Of a stretch of DNA of 61,031 nt, positions 41,200-48,688 are shown piece by piece. The DNA is taken from assembly GCA_030530145.1 (NCBI GenBank), contig JAUMVN010000012.1:1-61031 (forward strand), given 5' to 3'. The stretch is from Coriobacteriia bacterium (GTDB lineage: Bacteria; Actinomycetota; Coriobacteriia; Coriobacteriales; Atopobiaceae). The notes under the pieces were generated by a model. That model was not told where the DNA came from and did not search any database. It was given only the letters and a program-made list of their open reading frames with translations. Made by a program: the position numbers and the translations under genes. Position 1 is the stretch's first letter. Each line of letters opens with the position of its first letter.

Positions 41200-41487
41200 A
41201 TGAAGGGAAAGAAATCGATTGCTGCTCTGTTGTGCGTTTCTATCTGTACAGTGGCGCCTGTGGTTGCACTGGCAGATACCGTCTATTACAAGGGGACTGC
41301 AGTGTATTGGCATTATGGGCGTAATGCCGGTGTCTGGGGGTTCTCGGACTGCAATTCAGCTATTTATGAGCACCATTCTTCCTGCAATGGCTATGAGTCT
41401 GAATGGATGGATCCTGACGATCTTGCTCAAGCCTGGGGTTACATCGGAACGGATACGCTTGAAGCGTACTGGAGCTGCAGGGGCTAG
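41200..41487 (+). CDS. Lactococcin 972-like bacteriocin precursor
   Basis: 95 aa from ATG 41200. The signal peptide KKSIAALLCVSICTVAPVVA ends at ALA (residue 25). The mature part of about 70 aa is rich in Trp, Tyr and Gly (AVYWHYGRNAGVWGFSDCNS, EHHSSCNGYE, LAQAWGYIGTD), like lactococcin 972, which inhibits septum formation through lipid II. The peptide has three cysteines (DCNS, SSCN, SCRG). The order peptide, large membrane protein, ABC ATPase is the normal lactococcin-972 gene arrangement, which supports the call. G+C is well below the window's. Confidence 0.72.
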   Translation: MKGKKSIAALLCVSICTVAPVVALADTVYYKGTAVYWHYGRNAGVWGFSDCNSAIYEHHSSCNGYESEWMDPDDLAQAWGYIGTDTLEAYWSCRG

Positions 41488-41558
41488 TACTTCTTAGTTG
41501 TTGACCTTACGTTCCGTATGCTGTCGAACGTGCAACACATTAACAATGGCGGTGCTCT

Positions 41559-43721
41559 ATGAAACGGGTATGGTCTGCTGTCAGCTTGCTTATTGTCGCC
41601 CTGCTTGGAATTTCCTCGGTCATCTTCGTTAAAGGTATTTTTGAAGTATTTGCGTCTAAGCAGTTTGACGGATGGTTTTATGATCGACCGGCTATATTCA
41701 CCTCGCAACTAACTAACTCACAGAAGGATGCCCTGTACTCTGAGCTCCGAAGCCTCACGAGCGAAGAGGGGTTCGTCGCGATGGGTCGGGATAGCGAGCG
41801 CTTGCAGTCAGGCGCTCTTGTCTGCGAGCTCAGCGTGCTCTCGGCGGCAGCGGACGAGCAGGCACCTGTCGACAAATTTGTTCTCCTTGGCACCGTAATT
41901 GTGGACGATGCCCTCGTCAAGGGTGTGTGCTCCGGCGGTCCCAATGATTATGCCGGTTACGGAGACGATGTTTTCCAGCGGGTATCGGAGCTCCCGAGCG
42001 TCCGCTCCGGCCTGTATTTTCGCGTCGACCAGATGAATTCCGGGGATGGCCTGGGGGACGCCTGCGTGTTTTTCGGGTTGGATGGCGATGGCTTTCAGGC
42101 CTTGGTGGAAGACCTGTCTTCCGCCGTCGGGGTCTCGCCCGAGACGCTTACCACAAAGATGTCCGGCTCGGCCACGGGACTCGGCTTGCTCTATATGTTT
42201 TGTGCCGGGTCGTTCGCCCTTCTCTCCCTCGTGCTCTGCCTGCTTATGGTTGCCCGGTCCCTGCTTGAGCTCAAGACACTGGGGGCCCACCTTATGCTCG
42301 GCTGGAGCAAGCTCGATTTCGTGAACGACATGGTTTCGCCCCAGGCGCTCGAGGTCCTTGCGCTCGTTCCGGTCGGGTTAATCGGTGCATTCGCCGCTCT
42401 GGATGGCTTTACGGTGAACTCTGCTTTCGTGGGGTATGCCCTCGGTTCCGTGCTACCTGCGGTGGTGGCGGTTCTTGTGGCCGCGGTTATCGCCGTCATA
42501 CCGCTCCTTTTGGTAAAGCCGGTGGAGGCAATTCACGGTCGGTACTCGCGGCGCGGATTCTATGTTCTAGCCGTCGCGGTCTATCTGGTATGTGTGGCGG
42601 CCGCTTTTGCTGGCTGCATCTATATGGACCAACCGCTCTGCATGTATAAGGACCTTGCCCACACGCGCTCGGCCTGGCAGGAGTACAAGGACTGGTATGT
42701 GGTGCGGGATTTCTGGCTTGAGGACGGTCGGTATAAGGGCGACCTGGGGGTCTATTCCGAGGATATGTATGCGTGGTACGCCGAGCACGAGCATGATGAA
42801 GGGGTCTACTTCATTAATTCCAAACTGTTTAAGGAAGCCACCATAAAGGCGTACGGCGGAGCCGATATGACGATCAAGCCGTTCTGGTACCTTGCGGCGT
42901 CCCCGTCATACCTCAAGCACATCGGGGTGGACATCCCCGACGAGCTCGTAGAAGAGGCCGAGCAGGGAACGCGCGTGTATCTTTTGCCGGAGTCGCTCAG
43001 CGCTTCCGAGACTGAACAGATGAAAGACCTGCTCGTTGCCTCCAGAAAGCCGCTCGACTCGAATATAGTTACGAGGTTTATGGAGAATCCGACGTACGAG
43101 TTCGTCAGCTACGATGCCGGCAAAGAAATCTTTACCTGGCCAACGGACGCGGAGACCCCAGTCACCTCGGATGGTTTCGTCATAGCATTGATAACAGCGA
43201 ACAACATGGTCTACTTCGAGTCCGAGAGCCTTACGGCCACGGGCCTGGAGAGTTCGCAGATCAAGCTTGACGAACGCGCGGCGTCAAGCCTGCTCGACGA
43301 AGAAGACAAAGCGGGAATAGGCGGTTCGGTCAACGTCCGGTTCGCGACGGTAGGCAATTACATCGACGGGTTGCAGAAGTCCCTCAGGGAGCTGTTTGCT
43401 CTCTTCGGGATTGTTCTGGCGGTTTTGGCTTCGACCATCGTCGCTATGGTTATTTGCCTGGTCGAGGTGGTCAACCGGGTGAGCGCCCGGGAGATTTCCG
43501 TGAAGTATGTCTTGGGTTTTGGGACATGGGAGCTTTACCAGAGGGAAATCCTGTTCGTGACCATCGTCTCGCTTGCGGGCATTGTCGTGTGCACCGCCGC
43601 AAAGTCCAACGCCGGCATGATCGTCGGCGTGGCGTTGCTCGTCATCTCGAATCTTGCCATCGCCATCGCGTCGCGCAGGAGATCCGCGGCCGTCGTGCTG
43701 GAAACCGTTTCTAAGGAGTAG
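41559..43721 (+). CDS. Bacteriocin-associated integral membrane protein
   Basis: 720 aa. One N-terminal helix (VSLLIVALLGISSVIFVKGI), an extracytoplasmic region, three helices at about 205-325, a second external region to about 605, then three C-terminal helices (FALFGIVLAVLASTIVAMVI onward). Length and topology match the bacteriocin-associated/immunity membrane proteins found with lactococcin-972-type peptides and resemble a fused FtsX-like permease. With the next gene it probably makes an ABC exporter or self-protection pump. The gene is AT-richer than its neighbours. Confidence 0.8.
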   Translation: MKRVWSAVSLLIVALLGISSVIFVKGIFEVFASKQFDGWFYDRPAIFTSQLTNSQKDALYSELRSLTSEEGFVAMGRDSERLQSGALVCELSVLSAAADEQAPVDKFVLLGTVIVDDALVKGVCSGGPNDYAGYGDDVFQRVSELPSVRSGLYFRVDQMNSGDGLGDACVFFGLDGDGFQALVEDLSSAVGVSPETLTTKMSGSATGLGLLYMFCAGSFALLSLVLCLLMVARSLLELKTLGAHLMLGWSKLDFVNDMVSPQALEVLALVPVGLIGAFAALDGFTVNSAFVGYALGSVLPAVVAVLVAAVIAVIPLLLVKPVEAIHGRYSRRGFYVLAVAVYLVCVAAAFAGCIYMDQPLCMYKDLAHTRSAWQEYKDWYVVRDFWLEDGRYKGDLGVYSEDMYAWYAEHEHDEGVYFINSKLFKEATIKAYGGADMTIKPFWYLAASPSYLKHIGVDIPDELVEEAEQGTRVYLLPESLSASETEQMKDLLVASRKPLDSNIVTRFMENPTYEFVSYDAGKEIFTWPTDAETPVTSDGFVIALITANNMVYFESESLTATGLESSQIKLDERAASSLLDEEDKAGIGGSVNVRFATVGNYIDGLQKSLRELFALFGIVLAVLASTIVAMVICLVEVVNRVSAREISVKYVLGFGTWELYQREILFVTIVSLAGIVVCTAAKSNAGMIVGVALLVISNLAIAIASRRRSAAVVLETVSKE

Positions 43722-43723
43722 CA

Positions 43724-44383
43724 ATGCGGCCGTATATAAAGGTTGAGTCTCTGTCGAAGTCTTATGGGGAGCATCGCGTCCTCTCTAACCTCAGTCTCGC
43801 GATAGGCAGGGGAGAGGCCGTTGCCGTCACCGGGCCTTCCGGATGCGGGAAGACGACGCTGCTGAACATCCTTGGACTGCTCGAGACGTACGATTCTGGG
43901 GCAATCTATCTGGCAGGGGAGCCCTATCCCGAGATCGAGACAAGGCGGGCGATGCTCCTGCGCCGAAACGAGATCAACTATCTCTTCCAATCGTTCGCGC
44001 TTATCGACTCGAGGACGGTGCGGGACAACCTTATGCTCGCTCTGCATTACACGAAGGCGGACAAGAGAGCGAAGGAAGCCGCAATTCGGCAAGAACTTGG
44101 GAAGTTTTCGATTCTAGACAAGCTCGACTCGGCCGTGAACGAGCTCTCGGGCGGAGAGAAACAACGCGTCGCGATTTGCCGCGCGATGCTCAAGCCGGGC
44201 GGCCTGATCCTTGCCGACGAGCCGACGGGCTCCCTGGACGCGAGGATGGCGGGTGCCGTCATGGATTCGCTTATCGCTGCCGCGCGGGACGCGGGAAAGA
44301 CGCTCGTGGTGGTGACGCACGACATGGCCATGGCGGCAAAGTGCGACCGCGTGCTCAGGATGGGCCACGGGAGGCTCGTCTGA
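43724..44383 (+). CDS. ABC transporter ATPase (bacteriocin export/immunity)
   Basis: 219 aa, MacB/LolD-type ATPase. Walker A GPSGCGKTT, Q-loop in NYLFQSFALIDSRTV, signature LSGGEKQR, Walker B LILADEPTGSLDARM and the switch His in VVVTHDMAMA. Start 3 bp after the membrane protein gene with AAGGAG upstream, so the two are co-translated. It powers the large membrane protein. Confidence 0.92.
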   Translation: MRPYIKVESLSKSYGEHRVLSNLSLAIGRGEAVAVTGPSGCGKTTLLNILGLLETYDSGAIYLAGEPYPEIETRRAMLLRRNEINYLFQSFALIDSRTVRDNLMLALHYTKADKRAKEAAIRQELGKFSILDKLDSAVNELSGGEKQRVAICRAMLKPGGLILADEPTGSLDARMAGAVMDSLIAAARDAGKTLVVVTHDMAMAAKCDRVLRMGHGRLV

Positions 44384-44474
44384 GCCAAGGCACGGTACGT
44401 GCCTCCACGGGCGCGTGGCCGGGTCCATGCTCGAGGTGGTGGCATCGCAGGCTGCCGCACGCTTAACGCCCACG

Positions 44475-44505
44475 AAAAAGGGCCGCCGCCCGAAGGCGAC
44501 GGCCC
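44475..44505 (-). terminator. Intrinsic terminator of the GGGtGRT operon
   Basis: On the minus strand GGGCCGTCGCC, a TTCG loop and GGCGGCGGCCC are followed by TTTTT. It lies 34 bp after the stop of the GGGtGRT gene, between convergent operons. Confidence 0.93.
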
Positions 44506-44538
44506 TGCAAGTCCAGATTCGCGCGAGGCGAGAGGAAC

Positions 44539-45543
44539 TTAGGCGTTCAGAGCGGCGTTGACGGCAACGGCGCAGGCGACGGTGGCGCCGACCATGGGGT
44601 TGTTGCCCATGCCGATGAGGCCCATCATGTCGACGTGCGCGGGCACCGAGGAGGAGCCGGCGAACTGAGCGTCGGAGTGCATACGGCCCATGGTGTCGGT
44701 CATGCCGTAGGAGGCGGGGCCGGCGCCCATGTTGTCCGGGTGCAGGGTACGGCCGGTGCCGCCGCCGGAAGCGACGGAGAAGTACTTCTTGCCGGCCTCG
44801 AGGCGCTCCTTCTTGTAGGTGCCAGCGGTGGGGTGCTGGAAGCGCGTCGGGTTGGTGGAGTTGCCGGTGATGGAGATGTCGACGTTCTCGTGCCACATGA
44901 TGGCAACGCCCTCGCGGACATCGTCGGCGCCGTAGCAGTTGACGGCAGCGCGCGGACCATCGGAGTAGGGGATGGTCTCGACGACCTTGAGCTCGCCGGT
45001 GAAGTAGTCGAACTGGGTCTTCACGTAGGTGAAGCCGTTGATGCGGGCGATGATCTGGGCGGCGTCCTTGCCGAGGCCGTTCAGGATGACGCGCAGCGGC
45101 TTCTGGCGGGCCTTGTTGGCGTTGAGGGCCAGGCCGATGGCGCCCTCAGCGGCGGCGAAGGACTCGTGGCCGGCGAGGAACGCGAAGCACTCGGTGTCGT
45201 CGGAGAGCAGCATGGCGCCGAGGTTGCCGTGGCCCAGGCCGACCTTGCGGTCCTCGGCGACGGAGCCGGGGACGGTGAAGGCCTGGATGCCCTCGCCGAT
45301 GACGGTGGCGGCCTCAGAAGCGGACTTCACGCCGCGCTTGACGGCGAGAGCGCAGCCGAGGGTGTAGGCCCACTCGGCGTTCTGGAAAGCGATGGACTGG
45401 GTGCCGTGCACGATCTCGCGGGGGTTGAAGCCCTTATCGGTGCAGAGCTGCAGGGCCTCCTCGAGGGAGGCGATGCCGTTCTCGGCGAGGCACTTGTTGA
45501 TCTTGTCGGCGCGACGCTCGTAGCCTTCGAAAGTAACAGCCAT
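44539..45543 (-). CDS. GGGtGRT family protein
   Basis: 334 aa. The name-giving motif is present: SVASGGGTGRTLHPDNMGAG. Other blocks are GLGHGNLGAMLLSDDTECFA, FLAGHESFAAAEGAIGL and MGLIGMGNNPMVGATVACAV. The family is common in strict anaerobes and has no established function. It is always seen near an NifU-like protein, as here (18 bp upstream), so a role with iron-sulfur or metal clusters is plausible. Strong Shine-Dalgarno (AGGGAGGG). Confidence 0.92.
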   Translation of the reverse strand: MAVTFEGYERRADKINKCLAENGIASLEEALQLCTDKGFNPREIVHGTQSIAFQNAEWAYTLGCALAVKRGVKSASEAATVIGEGIQAFTVPGSVAEDRKVGLGHGNLGAMLLSDDTECFAFLAGHESFAAAEGAIGLALNANKARQKPLRVILNGLGKDAAQIIARINGFTYVKTQFDYFTGELKVVETIPYSDGPRAAVNCYGADDVREGVAIMWHENVDISITGNSTNPTRFQHPTAGTYKKERLEAGKKYFSVASGGGTGRTLHPDNMGAGPASYGMTDTMGRMHSDAQFAGSSSVPAHVDMMGLIGMGNNPMVGATVACAVAVNAALNA

Positions 45544-45561
45544 GGTTATATCCCTCCCTTT

Positions 45562-46296
45562 CTACTCGTGAACCGGGAACGTGCTGGCGACGGAGTGGGT
45601 CTCCTCGTCGGTGCGCGGGTCGATGTACTTGGCGGCGTTCTCCCACTGGCCGTAGTGGCCCATGGAACCGGCGATGGCCTCCTCGGGGGTCTTGCCGGCC
45701 TTGAGGGCGTCGGTGAACTTGCCGAGGTTGAAGAACTCGAAGGCGATGATCTCGTCGTTGGCGTTGAGGGCCATGCGGGTCACGTAGCCCTGGGCGAGCT
45801 CGAGGTAACGGGCGCCCTTGGCCTTGGTGCCGAACATGGTGCCGACCTGCGAGCGCAGGCCCTTGCCGAGGTCGTCGAGGGAAGCGCCGACGGGCAGGCC
45901 GCCCTCGGAGAACGCGGTCTGGGTGCGGCCGTAGACGATCTGGAGGAAGATCTCGCGCATAGCCACGTTGATGGCGTCGCAGACGAGGTCGGTGTTCAGG
46001 GCCTCGAGGATGGTCTTGCCGGGGAGGATCTCGGCGGCCATGGCGGCGGAGTGGGTCATGCCCGAGCAGCCGATGGTCTCGACGAGGGCCTCCTCGATGA
46101 CGCCCTCCTTGACGTTAAGCGTCAGCTTGCAGGCGCCCTGCTGCGGGGCGCACCAGCCCACACCGTGCGTGAGGCCGGAGATGTCGGAGATCTCCTTGGC
46201 CTGGACCCACTTGCCCTCCTCGGGGATGGGTGCGGGGCCGTGATATGCGCCCTTGGTCACAGGGCACATATTCTCGACTTCAGCGGAATACTGCAT
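45562..46296 (-). CDS. NifU-like iron-sulfur scaffold-type protein
   Basis: 244 aa from ATG 46296 (MQYSAEVENM), with GAGAGGAGC upstream; a longer frame to 46344 lacks a Shine-Dalgarno. Cysteines in WCAPQQGACKL, IGCSGMTHSAAMAAEI and DLVCDAI match the NifU/IscU-type fold with ligands in similar places, followed by a C-terminal extension (about 130-244) not found in NifU. First gene of an operon with the GGGtGRT protein. Confidence 0.82.
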   Translation of the reverse strand: MQYSAEVENMCPVTKGAYHGPAPIPEEGKWVQAKEISDISGLTHGVGWCAPQQGACKLTLNVKEGVIEEALVETIGCSGMTHSAAMAAEILPGKTILEALNTDLVCDAINVAMREIFLQIVYGRTQTAFSEGGLPVGASLDDLGKGLRSQVGTMFGTKAKGARYLELAQGYVTRMALNANDEIIAFEFFNLGKFTDALKAGKTPEEAIAGSMGHYGQWENAAKYIDPRTDEETHSVASTFPVHE

Positions 46297-46487
46297 GTAA
46301 TGCTCCTCTCCGTATAATCCCGTGCGGGCCCATGCGCCCGGCACGAACCTACCGGTCCCCTCAGACCGGTCAGAGCTTGCGGTATGGCCAGCAGAAGGCC
46401 AATCCTCCAGACAGTTTACGGCAGTTTTTGCTCGAATGTGACGCTCGGGGCCAAAAACTTACCGTCTGCCGCCTAAAGAGGCTGCCG

Positions 46488-46501
46488 TATAATTTGCCCC
46501 G
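46488..46501 (+). promoter_or_regulatory. Promoter of a probable leaderless transcript
   Basis: A perfect TATAAT (46488-46493) ends only seven bases before the GTG start at 46501, so transcription would begin at or next to the start codon. No Shine-Dalgarno precedes the GTG. The -35 region is weak (TCTGCC). Confidence 0.6.
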
Positions 46502-47454
46502 TGATTAGCGAGAAGGACATACCCGTCGGAGCTTGGAAGCTCGCCCTGGCAGGCGCGGCCGCCATCTGGGGCGGCTCGTTCGTCGTCATCAAGGGCGCCC
46601 TCGACGTGGCCCCGCCGTGCTGGCTCATGTTCGTCCGCTTTCTCTTCTCGGCGCTCATCGTGGGCGCGATCTTCTGGAAGCGGGTCCGCCCGCACATGGA
46701 CGCGGGCCACCTGCGCTGCGGCGCGGTGCTGGGGCTTCTTTCCGGCACAGCGTTCGTCATCCAGAACATCGGCCTGTCGGGCACGACGCCGGGGAGAAAC
46801 GCGTTTCTCACCGCCACGTACTGCGTGATGGTCCCCTTCGTCAACTGGGCCGTCGCGCGCAAGCGGCCGGGCGGGACCAGCGTGGTCGCGGCCGCGATGG
46901 CCGTCGTGGGCGTCGGGCTCCTCTCGCTGGGCGACGACCTCTCGCTCTCGCTCGGCTTCGGCGACTCGCTCACGCTGGTCTCGGCCGTGCTCTACGCCTT
47001 CCACATCGTCGCGGTCGCGCGCTTCTCCGGGTCCGGCCGCGACGTCATGACCATGACCGTCGTGCAGCTGGCCATGAGCTCTGTGGTCTCGCTTGCCTGC
47101 GCCGCCGTGCTCGAGGGGCCGGTGGACGTCGCGCTCTTTACCTCGCCGGACATGTGGGGCGCCCTTGCCTACCTGGTGCTTCTTTCCTCGGCGGTCTGCA
47201 TGGTCGTCCAGAACCTCGGGCAGGCGCACGTCCCGCCCGCGCCCGCGTCGCTCATCCTCAGCCTAGAGAGCGTCTTCGCCGTCGTGGCGAGCGTCATCTT
47301 CTACGGCGAGGTCGTCACGCCGCGTTTGGCCTTCGGGTTCGGCACCATCTTTGCCGCGGTGCTGGTGAGCGAGGTCGGCCTGCCGGCGCTCGAGTGGGTC
47401 CGCGCCCGTATGGGCGGCCGGGGCGAGTCCGAGGCCGAGGAGGCGAGCGCGTAG
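46501..47454 (+). CDS. EamA/DMT family transporter
   Basis: 317 aa, ten membrane helices in two EamA repeats. GAAAIWGGSFVVIKGALDVAP is the first repeat motif, and LSLESVFAVVASVIFYGEVV is the second. Such proteins export metabolites such as amino acids, but the substrate is not predictable. Starts at GTG 46501, probably without a 5' leader. The next gene starts immediately after the stop, with no gap. Confidence 0.92.
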   Translation: MISEKDIPVGAWKLALAGAAAIWGGSFVVIKGALDVAPPCWLMFVRFLFSALIVGAIFWKRVRPHMDAGHLRCGAVLGLLSGTAFVIQNIGLSGTTPGRNAFLTATYCVMVPFVNWAVARKRPGGTSVVAAAMAVVGVGLLSLGDDLSLSLGFGDSLTLVSAVLYAFHIVAVARFSGSGRDVMTMTVVQLAMSSVVSLACAAVLEGPVDVALFTSPDMWGALAYLVLLSSAVCMVVQNLGQAHVPPAPASLILSLESVFAVVASVIFYGEVVTPRLAFGFGTIFAAVLVSEVGLPALEWVRARMGGRGESEAEEASA

Positions 47455-47742
47455 ATGGCCATCCTCGTGCTCTTCTGCGCGGCGCTCGTGGCCACCGGCG
47501 CCGCCTTCGCCATCCCGAGCCCGAAGAACGTGCGCGTCCGGCAGCTCGCGTGCCTGTACTGGGGCGTGCTGGCGGTGCTCGTGGTGCTGGGGCTCGCGGC
47601 GCGCGGCGGGATCGACTCGTTCGTGCACGTCGACAAGCTTGCTGAGCACGCCGCCCTGGGCGTGCTCCTGGTGGCCATCGTGCTGGTGGCATGGACCATT
47701 ATCTGCCTGTTCAACGGCTTCGGAAGGGGCGGCGACCGATGA
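47455..47742 (+). CDS. Small membrane protein
   Basis: 95 aa. Three hydrophobic segments: MAILVLFCAALVATGAAFAI, LYWGVLAVLVVLGLAA and LLVAIVLVAWTIICLFNGF. No family recognised. The ATG directly follows the EamA stop, and the TGA overlaps the start of the NudC-like gene (ATGA), so the three genes are one operon. Confidence 0.75.
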   Translation: MAILVLFCAALVATGAAFAIPSPKNVRVRQLACLYWGVLAVLVVLGLAARGGIDSFVHVDKLAEHAALGVLLVAIVLVAWTIICLFNGFGRGGDR

Positions 47743-48623
47743 TCCAGGAGATCGGCGAGCACATCTACCGCAACGAGTACGTGGTCTGCGAGCCTGCCGG
47801 CGACGACCTCGTGCTCCATTACCGCGACCGCGCCTGCCTCGTGCGCGTGGTGGCCCACGGCGAGAAGGGCGCGGACGCCTGGGCGGCCGGCAACGAGTTC
47901 GAGCTGCCGCGCCTGGCCGACCTCGGCGAGCGCCCGGAGCGGCTCGTGTACGCCTTCGCCATCGGCGAGACGCGCTTCTGGCTCGCGCTCGACGAGCAGG
48001 TTTCGGTCCCCGCGGGCTACAGCTACGAGGCGGTCAACTGGCTGCGCTACGCCGAGCCGGCGGAGCTCCTCTTTGCCACGGTCACCGGCTCGCAGCTCGA
48101 CCGCTGGTACCGCTCGAACCGTTTCTGCGCCCGCTGCGGGCACCCCACGGAGCTCGGGCCGCGCAGCCGCGAGGTGGTCTGCCCAGAGTGCGCCGGCATC
48201 GTCTACCCGAAGATCTGCCCGGGCATCATCTGCGCCGTGACGAGCAGCGAGGGCGGGCAGGAGCGCATCGTGCTCACCCGCTATAACGGCCGCACCACGG
48301 CGCTCTGGGCGCTCGTGGCCGGCTTCACGGAGATCGGCGAGCCGCTCGAGGACACCGTGCGCCGCGAGGTCATGGAGGAGGTCGGCCTGCGCGTGAAGAA
48401 CCTGCGGTTCTACAAAAGCCAGCCGTGGAGCTTCTCCGACACGCTGCTCGTGGGCTTCTGGGCGGAAGTCGACGGCGACCCGACGATCCGCGTGGACCAC
48501 GAGGAACTCAAGGAGGCGCGCTGGTTCGCGCGCGACGAGATCCCCCTGGAGCGCACGGACGACCGTGTGAGCCTGACGGGCGAGATGATCGAGCAGTTCC
48601 GCCTGCACGGCGTCCCGAGATAG
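47739..48623 (+). CDS. nudC: NudC-like NAD+ diphosphatase
   Basis: 294 aa from ATG 47739. A Nudix hydrolase that cleaves NADH/NAD+ to NMN(H) and AMP and can remove NAD caps from RNA. The zinc ribbon has CARCGHPTEL and CPECAG. The Nudix box is GFTEIGEPLEDTVRREVMEEVG, and the SQPWSFSDTLL motif downstream separates NudC from other Nudix proteins. Translationally coupled to the small membrane protein. Confidence 0.93.
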   Translation: MIQEIGEHIYRNEYVVCEPAGDDLVLHYRDRACLVRVVAHGEKGADAWAAGNEFELPRLADLGERPERLVYAFAIGETRFWLALDEQVSVPAGYSYEAVNWLRYAEPAELLFATVTGSQLDRWYRSNRFCARCGHPTELGPRSREVVCPECAGIVYPKICPGIICAVTSSEGGQERIVLTRYNGRTTALWALVAGFTEIGEPLEDTVRREVMEEVGLRVKNLRFYKSQPWSFSDTLLVGFWAEVDGDPTIRVDHEELKEARWFARDEIPLERTDDRVSLTGEMIEQFRLHGVPR

Positions 48624-48629
48624 GAAACG

Positions 48630-48665
48630 GGCCCCTGGCAAGAAGCGCTTCTTGCCAGGGGCCCG
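48630..48665. terminator. Perfect 36-bp palindrome between convergent genes
   Basis: GGGCCCCTGGCAAGAAGC is followed without a loop by its own reverse complement. No T tract. It lies between the ends of nudC and the LRR gene and can act in both directions. Confidence 0.75.
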
Positions 48666-48688
48666 CTCATTGCATGGCGCCGTGCCGC

